Of a stretch of 64,000 bases of DNA, positions 27,028 through 35,527 are shown piece after piece. The DNA is taken from NCBI RefSeq assembly GCF_000308755.1, contig NZ_BAGF01000148.1:31382-95381 (forward strand), given 5' to 3'. A model generated the notes under the pieces. That model was given only the letters and a program-made list of their open reading frames with translations. It made no database searches and was not told the origin of the DNA. The position numbers and the translations under genes are program-made. The stretch comes from Nocardia pneumoniae NBRC 100136 (GTDB lineage Bacteria; Actinomycetota; Actinomycetes; Mycobacteriales; Mycobacteriaceae). The number at the start of each line of letters is the position of its first letter. Position 1 is the stretch's first letter.

Positions 27028-27951
27028 ATGGCGCCACCGACGTTCCCGATCATCGTCTGCCGTCATCAGGAATACCATTCGGCGGGCGAAGCTTTCGGAT
27101 CGGTGCGCGACAGCGGCATCGAGGTCCACGCCGCGCTGGTACGGACTTTGGCTGGATACGCGGGAATGGGCGGCACCGACAACGCAGGCACGACGTGGGC
27201 CAAGGCCTACGACGAGGCAGCTGGCACCACGATCCAGACCTCGGCGACGCTGATCTCGGCGTGCGCGCGAACATCGGATCTACTCGCTGCGGGGGCATAC
27301 AACCATGCATCAGGGGAGGCCGCATCGAACCCCGGTACTGTGGCGCCACCTCCGCTACCGGCATTGGGGTTCGAGCCGTGCCTTTCGCTGTATGTGCCGT
27401 CGGCGTCCGGAGCGAGCGGGCCCGAGCCGTTCGGTTGGCTGCTGATCAAAGCGGTTTCGGGGTTGATGTGGCCCGATGGCGACCAGCACCAGCTGCGGGC
27501 TGCGAAGACTGTATGGCACGGCGCTGCCGATGCTTTGGTGAATGCCGGTGGCCCGATCTCTACCGCTGTCGGGATGCTGGAGAACGAGCAGTCGCCGGAG
27601 ATCCCTTCCGCGATCACGACGTGCTCGGAAATGGGTGTGAACCTCGATCAGGTCGCCGCGGGCTTCCGGGTGCTGGGAAACGCGTGCGAGGAATACGCAC
27701 AGCATCTCGACGACGCACATCACGAGATCCTGAACGAGCTGCGCAAGATGCTCATCGAAACCGCCGCTACGGAGGCGGCGCTCCAGGTCGCGGCACCGTT
27801 CACCGGTGGACTGTCAGAGCTGGGTAACGCGGGCATCGTCGCGCGTATCGGTATGTACGCCAGCAGGATCGGCGTTATCATCACACGGCTGGTCAGCAAG
27901 GTCGCCACAATCGCTGCCCGCGTCACCAGCCACATCGGGACAACCCTGTAA
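27028..27951 (+). CDS. ESX-type toxin carrier protein (N-terminal region of a split polymorphic toxin)
   Basis: 307 residues. The N-terminal ~90 residues are WXG-like helical (GTTWAKAYDEAAGTTIQTSATL), followed by a Pro/Ala linker and a second helical region with a hydrophobic Gly/Ala-rich end (VAAPFTGGLSELGNAG). This is the layout of the N-terminal translocation part of CpnT-like and other WXG/LXG-type polymorphic toxins. The gene ends in TAA, then one codon later ATG restarts in the same frame as the toxin gene. It may be secreted together with the toxin or produce a fusion by readthrough. Confidence 0.75.
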   Translation: MAPPTFPIIVCRHQEYHSAGEAFGSVRDSGIEVHAALVRTLAGYAGMGGTDNAGTTWAKAYDEAAGTTIQTSATLISACARTSDLLAAGAYNHASGEAASNPGTVAPPPLPALGFEPCLSLYVPSASGASGPEPFGWLLIKAVSGLMWPDGDQHQLRAAKTVWHGAADALVNAGGPISTAVGMLENEQSPEIPSAITTCSEMGVNLDQVAAGFRVLGNACEEYAQHLDDAHHEILNELRKMLIETAATEAALQVAAPFTGGLSELGNAGIVARIGMYASRIGVIITRLVSKVATIAARVTSHIGTTL

Positions 27952-27954
27952 TCG

Positions 27955-28437
27955 ATGTTCGCCAGGCTCGGCCGATGGCTGCAACAGGCGGTGCCAAGGC
28001 TGTGGGGCCGCAGCGGCGAGGCCGCCATCCAGTTGTTCTCGCGCAGCGGTCCGCGGACGAACCTCGACGTCCTCGAAAATGGTGGCGCGCTCGAGTTGTC
28101 GGCCGACACCATCGCCGCGGCCGCCCAGAAGGCCGGTATCGACCTCACGGGAGTGGACATCCACATCGTCAAAGAACTCGACGAGGCGCGTTATCTCGAC
28201 TTCCAGGACGCGTGCGCGGTCACGCCCTCGGAGCTGGGCGGACAACAGATCAGATTCGGGCCCGCCGCCTTCTCCGACGAGGAAACCCTGGTGGCGACGA
28301 TCGCCCACGAAATGAAACATGTCGAACAGCTGCGCAGCGGAGCACGGGTCGGCTCGGACAGCATCCGCGACCTCGAGGCCGAAGCCTACGCTGTCGAAGC
28401 GGCCGCACTAGCCCGATACCGAGGAGAGCATCCATGA
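27955..28437 (+). CDS. Putative metallopeptidase toxin domain (HExxH)
   Basis: 160 residues. H118-E119-M-K-H122 is a zincin HExxH motif with a likely third ligand in LEAEAYAVEAAAL (about 141-143). Upstream beta-type segments (VDIHIVKELDEARYLDF, QQIRFGPAAFSDEETL) fit a compact toxin-type metallopeptidase. It is in frame with the carrier gene, separated by TAA and one sense codon. Two small genes overlapping downstream are candidate immunity proteins. Peptidase activity and toxicity are inferred. Confidence 0.7.
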   Translation: MFARLGRWLQQAVPRLWGRSGEAAIQLFSRSGPRTNLDVLENGGALELSADTIAAAAQKAGIDLTGVDIHIVKELDEARYLDFQDACAVTPSELGGQQIRFGPAAFSDEETLVATIAHEMKHVEQLRSGARVGSDSIRDLEAEAYAVEAAALARYRGEHP

Positions 28438-28718
28438 GCGAGGTCGACTTCACGGTCACCGATGTCTTCGACATCCCAAGCCGCGGCGGACTGCTGGTGG
28501 CGGGCAGCCTCGCGTCCGGAGACATCGGTTCCGGTGACGTCCTCTACGACTCGGTCAGCGGCGCACCCGTACGAGTGATCGGCCTCGAATTCCACGGCGG
28601 CGGCGAACCAGGGCAATTCATCCTCGTCGTCGACCGCGCCGACACCGACCATGTGCGCGTCGGCCAACATCTGGTCGACCAGCCCAACCCAACCGCCTCG
28701 ACAAGCCATCCGTCATGA
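28434..28718 (+). CDS. EF-Tu domain 2-like beta-barrel protein, candidate immunity
   Basis: 94 residues from ATG 28434, which overlaps the toxin stop (ATGA). The sequence FTVTDVFDIPSRGGLLVAGSLASGDIGSGDVL matches the EF-Tu/translation-protein beta-barrel repeat (hxVxDVFxIxGRGxVVxGxxxxGxIxxGD). A stand-alone copy tightly coupled to a toxin gene suggests an immunity or accessory role, but the fold itself is generic. Confidence 0.65.
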   Translation: MSEVDFTVTDVFDIPSRGGLLVAGSLASGDIGSGDVLYDSVSGAPVRVIGLEFHGGGEPGQFILVVDRADTDHVRVGQHLVDQPNPTASTSHPS

Positions 28719-29191
28719 CCGAGCAAACCAGCGAAGAGATCCTCGACCTGATCCACACCTGGACCCGCAGTCTGGTGCCCGCGTTGGCGGCGTTCGTCGA
28801 CGGACTCGCCGACCCCGAACCAGAGATCCGGCCGCTGATCGCCGAGCACATCCGCGACTACGACGAGATGCTGCCCACCCTGCTCATGGGCGACATCGCC
28901 CGCTGGGTGTGCAGTGTGGCGCATGACACCCCCGACCCTGCGGCTCGTCTGCAGCCGTTCTTCGATCGGCTCGAGCACGAGTGGGGTGACGGACAGAACC
29001 CGGTCTCCGACCTGATCGCCACATCCTTCGTCGAAAACGTCTACGACGACCCCGCCGTCGTCACCTTGCTCGGCCCCAAACTCGCCCGCTACTACCGCGC
29101 CTACACCGGGCAGGAAAAGGTGCGCGAGCAGGAGAAGCGGCCCATGCCGGACGTGATGAAGCAGATCCTCGACAAGCTGGGCCGTCGATGA
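28715..29191 (+). CDS. Helical hypothetical protein, candidate immunity/accessory
   Basis: 158 residues, acidic and helical (VPALAAFVDGLADPEPEIRPLIAEHIRDYDEMLPTLLMGDIARW). Overlaps the preceding gene by four bases and is overlapped by the next. The size, acidity and position fit immunity proteins of polymorphic toxins; no named family is certain. Confidence 0.62.
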   Translation: MTEQTSEEILDLIHTWTRSLVPALAAFVDGLADPEPEIRPLIAEHIRDYDEMLPTLLMGDIARWVCSVAHDTPDPAARLQPFFDRLEHEWGDGQNPVSDLIATSFVENVYDDPAVVTLLGPKLARYYRAYTGQEKVREQEKRPMPDVMKQILDKLGRR

Positions 29192-29631
29192 CAGATCTGA
29201 CCGCCTGGGAGCAACAACTCCAGCACAACCTCGCCGAGATCCGCCGCAACAGCCAGCGCCTGTCCAACGCTGTTGCGGCGGTGCGGGGCCGCGGTGAAGT
29301 CCGCGGTGTCAGCGTCGAGGTCAACGCTGCCGGTGACATCACCAACCTGCAGATCGCCCCCGCCGCTATGCGCTGGAACAACACCCAGCTCACCACCGCC
29401 GTCCTCGACTGCCATCGCCGCGCCCGCGCCGACGCAAAGGCCAAGGCCGAACAGATCGTCCAGCGCGCGGACTCGCGTCTCCAGCAGCCATTGCGACAGC
29501 TGTTCGCCCAGGGGGATTCCGCGCCGACACCGGAAACCCGCAAGGAAATGACCGAAGCGGAGATCCAAGCCGCCGATGACGTCTTTTTCGAGCGCATGAA
29601 CCGGCTCGGCTGGCGCACCGACCTACACTGA
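29188..29631 (+). CDS. YbaB/EbfC-like protein of ESX loci
   Basis: 147 residues. RGEVRGVSVEVNAAGDITNLQIAP matches the beta-sheet core of the YbaB/EbfC fold, flanked by helices. Such proteins (EspL-like) accompany ESX gene clusters in actinomycetes. ATG overlaps the preceding stop (ATGA). The 3' end of the toxin operon is here; no terminator was seen. Confidence 0.75.
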   Translation: MTDLTAWEQQLQHNLAEIRRNSQRLSNAVAAVRGRGEVRGVSVEVNAAGDITNLQIAPAAMRWNNTQLTTAVLDCHRRARADAKAKAEQIVQRADSRLQQPLRQLFAQGDSAPTPETRKEMTEAEIQAADDVFFERMNRLGWRTDLH

Positions 29632-29779
29632 GTCCGGCTTCCCGCTCGGCATCGCTGGCTGGAATCACGACCTTCCGGTTCACCAGGCATTGGTTCGCCG
29701 ACCGGGCGACGGCAAGCTGTGACGTCCCGCAACTGGATCGTGTGGGTGTACAACCTCCGCGTTGTGGGCCTGGTGGCGG

Positions 29780-30718
29780 TTACGGCCATGCAAGTCGTCG
29801 GCGCAGCCATTCTCGTGACACATGTGCTGAGCGTGCTTGGTGTTGGCGAAGATTCGGTGACCGTGGCGGTGCGGGCATGCGGCTGTTGCGCGCCCAGTAG
29901 CCAGCCAGCGCAGCGAGGAAGGCATCGACAGCGACCGGATCGGTTGCGCGGGTGGCCGGGTGCGTGATGAGGATCGGGTCGGGGTCGATTCCGCTGGCGG
30001 CTATCGATGGTGCCAGCGAGACGAGTTCGATCCATGCGGCGCCGAGGCACGGCCAGGCCCAGTCGATCACCGCGACGGTGCCGTCGGGGCGCAGGAGCAT
30101 GTTGTCCGGCCGCAGGTCGGTGTGCAGCAGGGTTGCACCGTCAGCGTGTTCGGGCCAGGTCGATTCCAGCGCGGCGAGCCGGTTGAGATTGCGCAGCGAC
30201 CAGCTGTCTAGGTCGGCAGGTGGCCCGTGCTCGGCGAACTGCCGCCAGCCGTTCAGCTCCGGCCCGTAGCTATTGGCAATAGTGGGCACCTCGGGGAGGG
30301 GGCTGGGCGTCAGGGCGTTCGCCAACTGTTCGATGGTGGCGAGCACCGCGTTCAGGTCGCCCGGCCGGTCGAGGCGGGGATGGCGGCCGTCGACGTCGTC
30401 GAATACCACGGCGAACCACCCGGCGATGTCGATCGTGAACTGGACCGACGGTGTCGGCACTGTGCGGGGTAACTGCGCTGCGGTGCGTGCCTCGGTTTGG
30501 TACATCCCGTACAGAGCGTCGTCACGGTTGATCACTTTCACGAAAGCCCGGCGGCTGTCGGTCAACAGCAGCCGGGCGGCTGTGCCGTGGCTGAACCCAC
30601 CCGTCTGCGTGACCGCCGACCGCACCCGCGTGCCGAGGCGGCGCTCGATTCCGGCGCGTACCGGCTGCGGCAGTTCATGCCATTCGATCCGCGTCGCGGT
30701 GCCTGCGTTGTCGGCCAT
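29780..30718 (-). CDS. Aminoglycoside phosphotransferase-family kinase
   Basis: 312 residues with the APH fold. AFVKVI around K61 is the ATP-binding lysine, HTDLRPDNMLL (H199, D201, N206) the Brenner catalytic loop and VIDWAWP (D219) the metal-binding Asp. These proteins phosphorylate small molecules, including aminoglycosides, but most actinomycete members have unknown substrates, so resistance is not claimed. Confidence 0.85.
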   Translation of the reverse strand: MADNAGTATRIEWHELPQPVRAGIERRLGTRVRSAVTQTGGFSHGTAARLLLTDSRRAFVKVINRDDALYGMYQTEARTAAQLPRTVPTPSVQFTIDIAGWFAVVFDDVDGRHPRLDRPGDLNAVLATIEQLANALTPSPLPEVPTIANSYGPELNGWRQFAEHGPPADLDSWSLRNLNRLAALESTWPEHADGATLLHTDLRPDNMLLRPDGTVAVIDWAWPCLGAAWIELVSLAPSIAASGIDPDPILITHPATRATDPVAVDAFLAALAGYWARNSRMPAPPRSPNLRQHQARSAHVSREWLRRRLAWP

Positions 30719-30885
30719 GGCACCATCGTTGGTTCCAGAACCGGTGAGCGCTAGTCATTTCCCTCACCTGCGACGCAAGGCCGGACATCGAGAGCTCAGT
30801 GGCCGCCCGCGTCGGGCAGCACGGCGGCGGTTCGGCTGGTCGAGCGTATCGAGAGCCGAGCGAAGGCCGCGTCGGGTCGTCGAAC

Positions 30886-31656
30886 CTACGACCGCGGTGT
30901 GTCGTGGATGCCGTAGGCGATGAGGACGTCGGTGCAGTCGGCGAATTCGCTGATTTCGAGACTGAGTGGAAAGGGTTCGTCGGCGTCGAGTGTGTGCAGG
31001 CGGATCGGGGCCGGGTTGCGGCGGCCGTAGGCGACTTGCAGGGTGGTGGATTCCCAGAGGCGCGTGAATTCGGGGTCGGCCCGCAGTGTGCGGAACAGGT
31101 GTTGTGCTCGGGGAAGGTCGCGGTATCGTCCGAGTGCTCCGCGCAGGATGGTGACGGCGAGGCGGGCTTCGTCGTTCCAGTTGTCGATGATGCGGCGGGC
31201 GGCGAGGGTGAACATCCACAGGGCGAGGTTGTTGTCGGCGTCGGCGAGGCCGGGCACCGTGCGATGGAATGTCTGGTTGCCATGCAGCACGGTGGCGAGG
31301 GGATCGATGTAGACGGCGAGGATCTCGCGGGTGTCGAGGTGGTCGAGGTGGCGTTGCACGTCCAGGCTGGTGAGGCGGTGGCGTAGTTCGTCGGCGGGTG
31401 TCAGGGGGGCGGAGGGTTCCCACAGTTCGTGGAGGTGGCGTTGCTGCCAGGGGTCGAGTCCGTAGGAGTGTGCCAGTTTGGTGACGACGTTGCGGCCGGG
31501 CAGGAGTTTGCGGTTCTGCGCGATCCTGTTGAGGTAGGAGGTGCTGATGCCGGCGTGCTGGGCGGCGGACTCGCGGGACAGGTGGTGGTGGCGGCGCAGG
31601 AATTCCAGCGAGTCGTGGAAGTCGGGTAGTCCGGCTGGTGTGGGGGCCTGTCCCAT
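30886..31656 (-). CDS. XRE regulator with MmyB-type ligand-binding domain (copy A)
   Basis: 256 residues. The N-terminal HTH reads RESAAQHAGISTSYLNRIAQN. The C-terminal domain with DPLATVLHGNQTF, NNLALWMFT and GALGRYRDLPRAQHLF matches the MmyB-like/MLTR ligand-binding family, thought to sense small hydrophobic molecules. Paralogous to the upstream copy B. Confidence 0.82.
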   Translation of the reverse strand: MGQAPTPAGLPDFHDSLEFLRRHHHLSRESAAQHAGISTSYLNRIAQNRKLLPGRNVVTKLAHSYGLDPWQQRHLHELWEPSAPLTPADELRHRLTSLDVQRHLDHLDTREILAVYIDPLATVLHGNQTFHRTVPGLADADNNLALWMFTLAARRIIDNWNDEARLAVTILRGALGRYRDLPRAQHLFRTLRADPEFTRLWESTTLQVAYGRRNPAPIRLHTLDADEPFPLSLEISEFADCTDVLIAYGIHDTPRS

Positions 31657-31897
31657 CTCACCTTTCCCGTCTCTGCGGGGCTAGCGCGTGCGCGGTGGCG
31701 GCGTGCGGGAGACCGGGCGCCGGACTGCTGTGGCGATGGTGGGCGTGCGCAAGGGAAGTGGCTGTCATGGTGTCGGGATTCCTATTCCAGGTGTGGGGAT
31801 TCGGGGATCTGCCCCAAATCTTCTCGGAGGGTGTGATTGCGGCGCGCTGGGCTGGTCGACTCGAACCGTCTGGGAGGAGGGCGGGTACTGGGGTCGG

Positions 31898-32728
31898 TCA
31901 GGGCAGTGCTGGTCCGCTGTAGGGCTGCCGATAGCCGATGCAGAATCGGAGGTCGGGGGTGGCTGGGACGCAGCCGAGTTGGACGCTTTCGGAGTACGGC
32001 TCGCCGGTGACGGGGTCGCGGAGGTGGACGGGCTCGTTGGGGCGGCAGCCGTAGGCCACCGCGACGCTGCTGTCCCAGAGCGAGCTGAATGTGACCGAGC
32101 CGCTCAGGTCTTGGAAGAGGGCAATCGCGCGGGGGGAGTCGCGGTGGCGTCCGAGCGCTCCGCGCAGGGTCGCGACCATGTAGGCGGCGGCGCTGTCCCA
32201 GAGCACGACGATGTGTTCGGAGGTGGGCGTGGTGGAGCCGGGGTGGAAGAACCATAAGGCGATGTTGTCGTGGAACTGTTCGATGCCGGGCAGGCCCGCA
32301 GTGAACCGATCGTTGGCGAGGACCAGGTTCCACAGCGGATCGATGTAGGCGCATGCGATTCCGCGGTCGTCGAGGCTGGCCAGTCGTGTTCGGCGCTCGG
32401 GGGTGGCGGTGCGGGTGCGTAGTTCCTCGATCGGCGGCAGCGGGACCGAGGGGCGGGCGAGGTCGCGGGTGTAGCGTTCCTGAGCGCGATCGAGGTCGTA
32501 GCCGGTGACGATCTGGTCCAGCACCGCAGGTGAGGGCGTGGCCTGGTTGCGTTCGATCTTCTTGAGCATGTCCACGCCGATGTGAAGGCGAGCGGCGGCG
32601 CGCGGGCGCGCGAGCTGGTGGCGGTCGCGGATCTGGCGTGCCCAACAGCCGAGGTTCGGTATCCCCGAACCGCTCGAACTGGTGCGGCGGCGGCGTGGGT
32701 TGTGGGCCGAGTCCGTCGTCCGGGTCAC
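31898..32728 (-). CDS. XRE regulator with MmyB-type ligand-binding domain (copy B)
   Basis: 276 residues from GTG 32728, preceded by AGGAGGGG; the open frame to 32977 lacks support. The HTH is weaker than in copy A (RAAARLHIGVDMLKKIERNQATPS) but the C-terminal domain is clear (YIDPLWNLVLANDRF, DNIALWFFHPG, RGALGRHRDSPRAIALF). It is divergent from the conjugative element across a region that includes a large palindrome and may regulate itself or the element. Confidence 0.8.
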   Translation of the reverse strand: MTRTTDSAHNPRRRRTSSSGSGIPNLGCWARQIRDRHQLARPRAAARLHIGVDMLKKIERNQATPSPAVLDQIVTGYDLDRAQERYTRDLARPSVPLPPIEELRTRTATPERRTRLASLDDRGIACAYIDPLWNLVLANDRFTAGLPGIEQFHDNIALWFFHPGSTTPTSEHIVVLWDSAAAYMVATLRGALGRHRDSPRAIALFQDLSGSVTFSSLWDSSVAVAYGCRPNEPVHLRDPVTGEPYSESVQLGCVPATPDLRFCIGYRQPYSGPALP

Positions 32729-33004
32729 GTCTTCCCCTCCTACTACGGTCTTCCGTATTTCCTTCCCCGTGGGGTACGTTGAAAGGTTCACTCCCCCGAG
32801 ATGATTCGTTCCTACCAGAGAGAGAAGACCCCGGCAAATATCATTCTCTGTGACCAAGCCGACAAATAACCGCCGGTATCCGTGCGGGAGGCACGGCGTA
32901 TTTGCCGTACCCGGGTGCGCGGGGTCACGCAGCCGGAAAGCCTTTCTACTGACACAACCGTTACCCCTTTCGTGCATCGGCGCTGGCCACCACGTCAGGC
33001 CGAA

Positions 33005-33038
33005 GAGGTAATGATTGTGCTAGCACAATCCTTACCTC
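33005..33038. promoter_or_regulatory. 34-bp palindrome, candidate operator
   Basis: An 18-bp perfect palindrome (GATTGTGC at 33013-33020 and GCACAATC at 33023-33030 around TA) is flanked by a second pair of arms, GAGGTAA (33005-33011) and TTACCTC (33032-33038). Only the single bases at 33012 and 33031 fail to pair. It sits between a divergent XRE gene and the first genes of the mobile element, 78 bp before a small ORF. This is a strong candidate for a repressor dimer or tetramer site. Confidence 0.65.
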
Positions 33039-33115
33039 CCAAAAGGGTGGCGCGGCAGCGGTTTTCGGGGTTGTGATGGTGGGGCAACTGCACCTCCTCC
33101 GGTAAAGGAATGATC

Positions 33116-33223
33116 GTGGACCCATACGCTATCTTGTCGCTGCTCGACGCGGGCGCATCACTGGTCTCGAATGTGCTCTCGGTCGCCTCTCAGGTATTGA
33201 CCCTGGTCCTGCCGTTCATCTGA
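33116..33223 (+). CDS. Putative 35-aa single-pass membrane peptide
   Basis: GTG at 33116 with AAAGGA 8 bases upstream (an ATG two codons earlier is possible). The product, starting DPYAILSLLDAG and ending SQVLTLVLPFI, is almost entirely hydrophobic and would span a membrane once. No family recognised. It lies just after the palindrome and before the secreted-protein genes; small membrane peptides occur at the head of transfer operons, but no role can be given. Confidence 0.42.
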   Translation: MDPYAILSLLDAGASLVSNVLSVASQVLTLVLPFI

Positions 33224-33377
33224 TCGGCCGTGCCGCCCCCCTGATATGGGGAATACGGCGACGGGTTTCCCGGCTGCGGTCGGCAGCCGGGAGGCACCGG
33301 CCTTTCTCGCGCGTTGTCACGCGCATTTCCTGATTCTTTCCCTCTCCTTTCTCATTCGATCGAAAGGGTAATTTGTC

Positions 33378-34292
33378 GTGCCCGAAAACGGGAATACATC
33401 CCTGGCCGCCATCCCGCTCCCAGGACACGATCCCGGCCCGGACACCCACGGTCCCCGCCTGGCGTACGGGGGGCGGCTGCTGCGGGGTCGCCACATGTTG
33501 GCTGTCGGCGCGGTGCCGATGGTGATGATGCTGGCCGCGCTGGAAGCCAGTGCTGTGACGCTAGATCCGATCGCCGACCAGCCCGGGGTCACCGCCCCGG
33601 TCCAGCCCGGGACCGCCGCCCCCGCCCCGACCCCGCCACCGGATACACCGCCGCCGGAGCCCGCGGTGTATCCGCAACAGCCGCCCGAGATCCGCAACGG
33701 CCCGGCCCCGCGCCCGGCACCCCCACCCGCGCCCGTGCCCCCGATCCAAGTGATCGAGCTGCACTCACCGGAACCGGTGGCACCGGTCGCGCCGATCGAG
33801 GCACCGCCGAACACGATCCGGATCGGCCAGTGGCAGACCCCCTCCCCGGACTGGCTGCCCCCGGAGGTCCGCGACACTATCAACGACGTCGCCGCGAACG
33901 CCGAAGCTCAGGCTGCGACGTTCCTGGACTCGATCGGGATCCCGGCCGGGCGTTCGGACCGGGTGGCCGGTGCCACGATCGCCGGGGCAGGGGCCGGTGG
34001 TGCCATCGGAGGCGCGCTGGCGGGTGCACCAGCGGCGGCGGCGGGTGCGGTCGCGGGCGGGCTGGCCGGTGGCACGATCGGCGGTATCGCGGGCGCCGCG
34101 CTGGGCACGGTGGTCGCGGTGCCGGTCATCGGCACGATCACCTCCGGTGTCGCCGGAACCGCGATCGGCGCGGCAGCGGGCGCTGTCGCGGGCGCGATCG
34201 TGGCCGGGGCCCCCGCCGCCGTGGTCGGCGCGCTGGCTGGTGGCACGGTTGGCGCGGGGTTCGGTGCCGGTGCGGGGGTGGGCCAGCCGTGA
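33378..34292 (+). CDS. Secreted/membrane protein with Pro-rich region and glycine-zipper tail
   Basis: 304 residues from GTG 33378. A hydrophobic segment near residue 40-58 (MLAVGAVPMVMMLAALEASA) is a signal anchor. It is followed by about 90 residues rich in Pro/Ala and then, from about 195, a long Gly/Ala zipper (AGGAIGGALAG repeated) typical of membrane-inserting glycine-zipper domains. GTGA overlap with the cutinase gene. Likely a cell-envelope component linked to transfer; specific function unknown. Confidence 0.7.
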   Translation: MPENGNTSLAAIPLPGHDPGPDTHGPRLAYGGRLLRGRHMLAVGAVPMVMMLAALEASAVTLDPIADQPGVTAPVQPGTAAPAPTPPPDTPPPEPAVYPQQPPEIRNGPAPRPAPPPAPVPPIQVIELHSPEPVAPVAPIEAPPNTIRIGQWQTPSPDWLPPEVRDTINDVAANAEAQAATFLDSIGIPAGRSDRVAGATIAGAGAGGAIGGALAGAPAAAAGAVAGGLAGGTIGGIAGAALGTVVAVPVIGTITSGVAGTAIGAAAGAVAGAIVAGAPAAVVGALAGGTVGAGFGAGAGVGQP

Positions 34293-35527
34293 CCGGAATC
34301 CGTATCCTCACCGCCGCCGTCCTGGCGGCCTGCACCAGTGCGCTGTGCACGCCCAGCCCTGGGTCGGCGCAGCCACCCGCCGCCGGGCCGAGTTGCCCGG
34401 TGCTGTGGGTCCTCGGGGTGCAGGGCACCGGCGAGTCCTCCCCGGGCGCCTCCGAGACCGCCGACACCGGGATGCTCGGATTCCTGCTCGGCCCGGTGGT
34501 GGCCGCTGTGCCGGATCTGGTGCAGCGCAGCTACATCGCCTATCAGGCCGGGTTCGGGGGCGCGGTGGGTACCGGCGGCGGCACCGACTCCTATGCGGTC
34601 TCGGTGGGCGAGGGCTTGGCCGCGCTCACGGCCACCGCGGAAAGGATCGCCGCCGACTGCCCCGGCACCGCGCTGGCGGTGGTCGGGTATTCCCAAGGCG
34701 CGCAGGTGGTCTCGGAGTTCGCGCGAGCTGTCGGCGCCGGCGAGGGACCGGTTCCGCCTGAGCGGGTGGCAGGTATCGCTCTGTACTCCGATCCCGATCG
34801 CGCCCCGGGATCGCCGGTGATCCCCGGCCGCCCCGGTCAGCTCACCCCGGACCCGGCCCCCGGCACTTCCGGGGCGGCGGTGTCGGGGGTGGCGATCACC
34901 ACCGCACCCGCCTCCGGCGGCGGCATCGCCACGGGCGAGGGCGTCGGTTACGGTGCGCTGACCGGGCGGGTGGCCGATGTCTGTGTCGAGGGCGATTTGA
35001 GTTGCGGGGCACCCGAACGCGCCGCCCTGCTCCGGATAGCCGCCCAGCTCGCCGCCCAGGCCGACCTGCGTGATCCGCTGGCCGCGCTCGGCTCGATCCA
35101 GGCCCTGTTGGCGGGAGCGCTCGGGGACGCGTGGACGACCGTGGTCAACAGCGACTTCCACATCGGGGCCGGGATCGTCGATTACGCGCCCGCGGCGAGT
35201 CTGGCCGACCGCCTCACCGACGCCTCCGACCCCCGCACCCCGCCACCCGGCCCGGACGAGACCGCAGCCGCGTCGGCGCGCTGGGGGCAGATCACCGCGA
35301 TCGTGGTATCCGACCCGGTCGGGCAGTTGCCGAAGCTGGCCGGGCAGCTGTCGGGGGCGTGGGGACAGTTGGTCGCCGACAACGCCGACCTCCTCGATCC
35401 GGCGGTGTGGCTTCGCTACGCCGACGTGCATGGCCGCCACACCGGCTATGCCGCCGCCGGGCAGCTCGCCAGCGGGATCGCGTGGATGACCGCACTCGCC
35501 CACGACCTCGCCGGGAGGCACCCGTGA
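34289..35527 (+). CDS. Cutinase-family secreted hydrolase
   Basis: 412 residues from GTG 34289, coupled to the upstream gene. A signal peptide (IRILTAAVLAACTSALC, lipobox-like C) is followed by the cutinase fold: WVLGVQGTGESSPG near the oxyanion region and the nucleophile elbow VVGYSQGAQVV near residue 132, with VCVEGDLSCG as the conserved Asp/disulphide region. It is about twice the usual catalytic length, with a C-terminal helical extension. Cutinase-like proteins are recurrent on mycolate-actinomycete conjugative elements, perhaps to act on envelope lipids. Confidence 0.83.
   Translation: MTGIRILTAAVLAACTSALCTPSPGSAQPPAAGPSCPVLWVLGVQGTGESSPGASETADTGMLGFLLGPVVAAVPDLVQRSYIAYQAGFGGAVGTGGGTDSYAVSVGEGLAALTATAERIAADCPGTALAVVGYSQGAQVVSEFARAVGAGEGPVPPERVAGIALYSDPDRAPGSPVIPGRPGQLTPDPAPGTSGAAVSGVAITTAPASGGGIATGEGVGYGALTGRVADVCVEGDLSCGAPERAALLRIAAQLAAQADLRDPLAALGSIQALLAGALGDAWTTVVNSDFHIGAGIVDYAPAASLADRLTDASDPRTPPPGPDETAAASARWGQITAIVVSDPVGQLPKLAGQLSGAWGQLVADNADLLDPAVWLRYADVHGRHTGYAAAGQLASGIAWMTALAHDLAGRHP

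Noticed and set aside
29780..30718. APH-family gene as an aminoglycoside resistance gene
   Set aside because: The kinase signature is clear, but nothing indicates an aminoglycoside substrate.
33000..33300. An attL/attR site for the mobile element
   Set aside because: No direct repeat pair could be paired within the window; the recombinase is at the right edge and the partner site would lie beyond it.
33314..34288. N-terminal 325 residues of a 737-codon frame as part of the cutinase
   Set aside because: This part overlaps the glycine-zipper gene in another frame; the cutinase signal peptide begins at GTG 34289 with a GTGA overlap.
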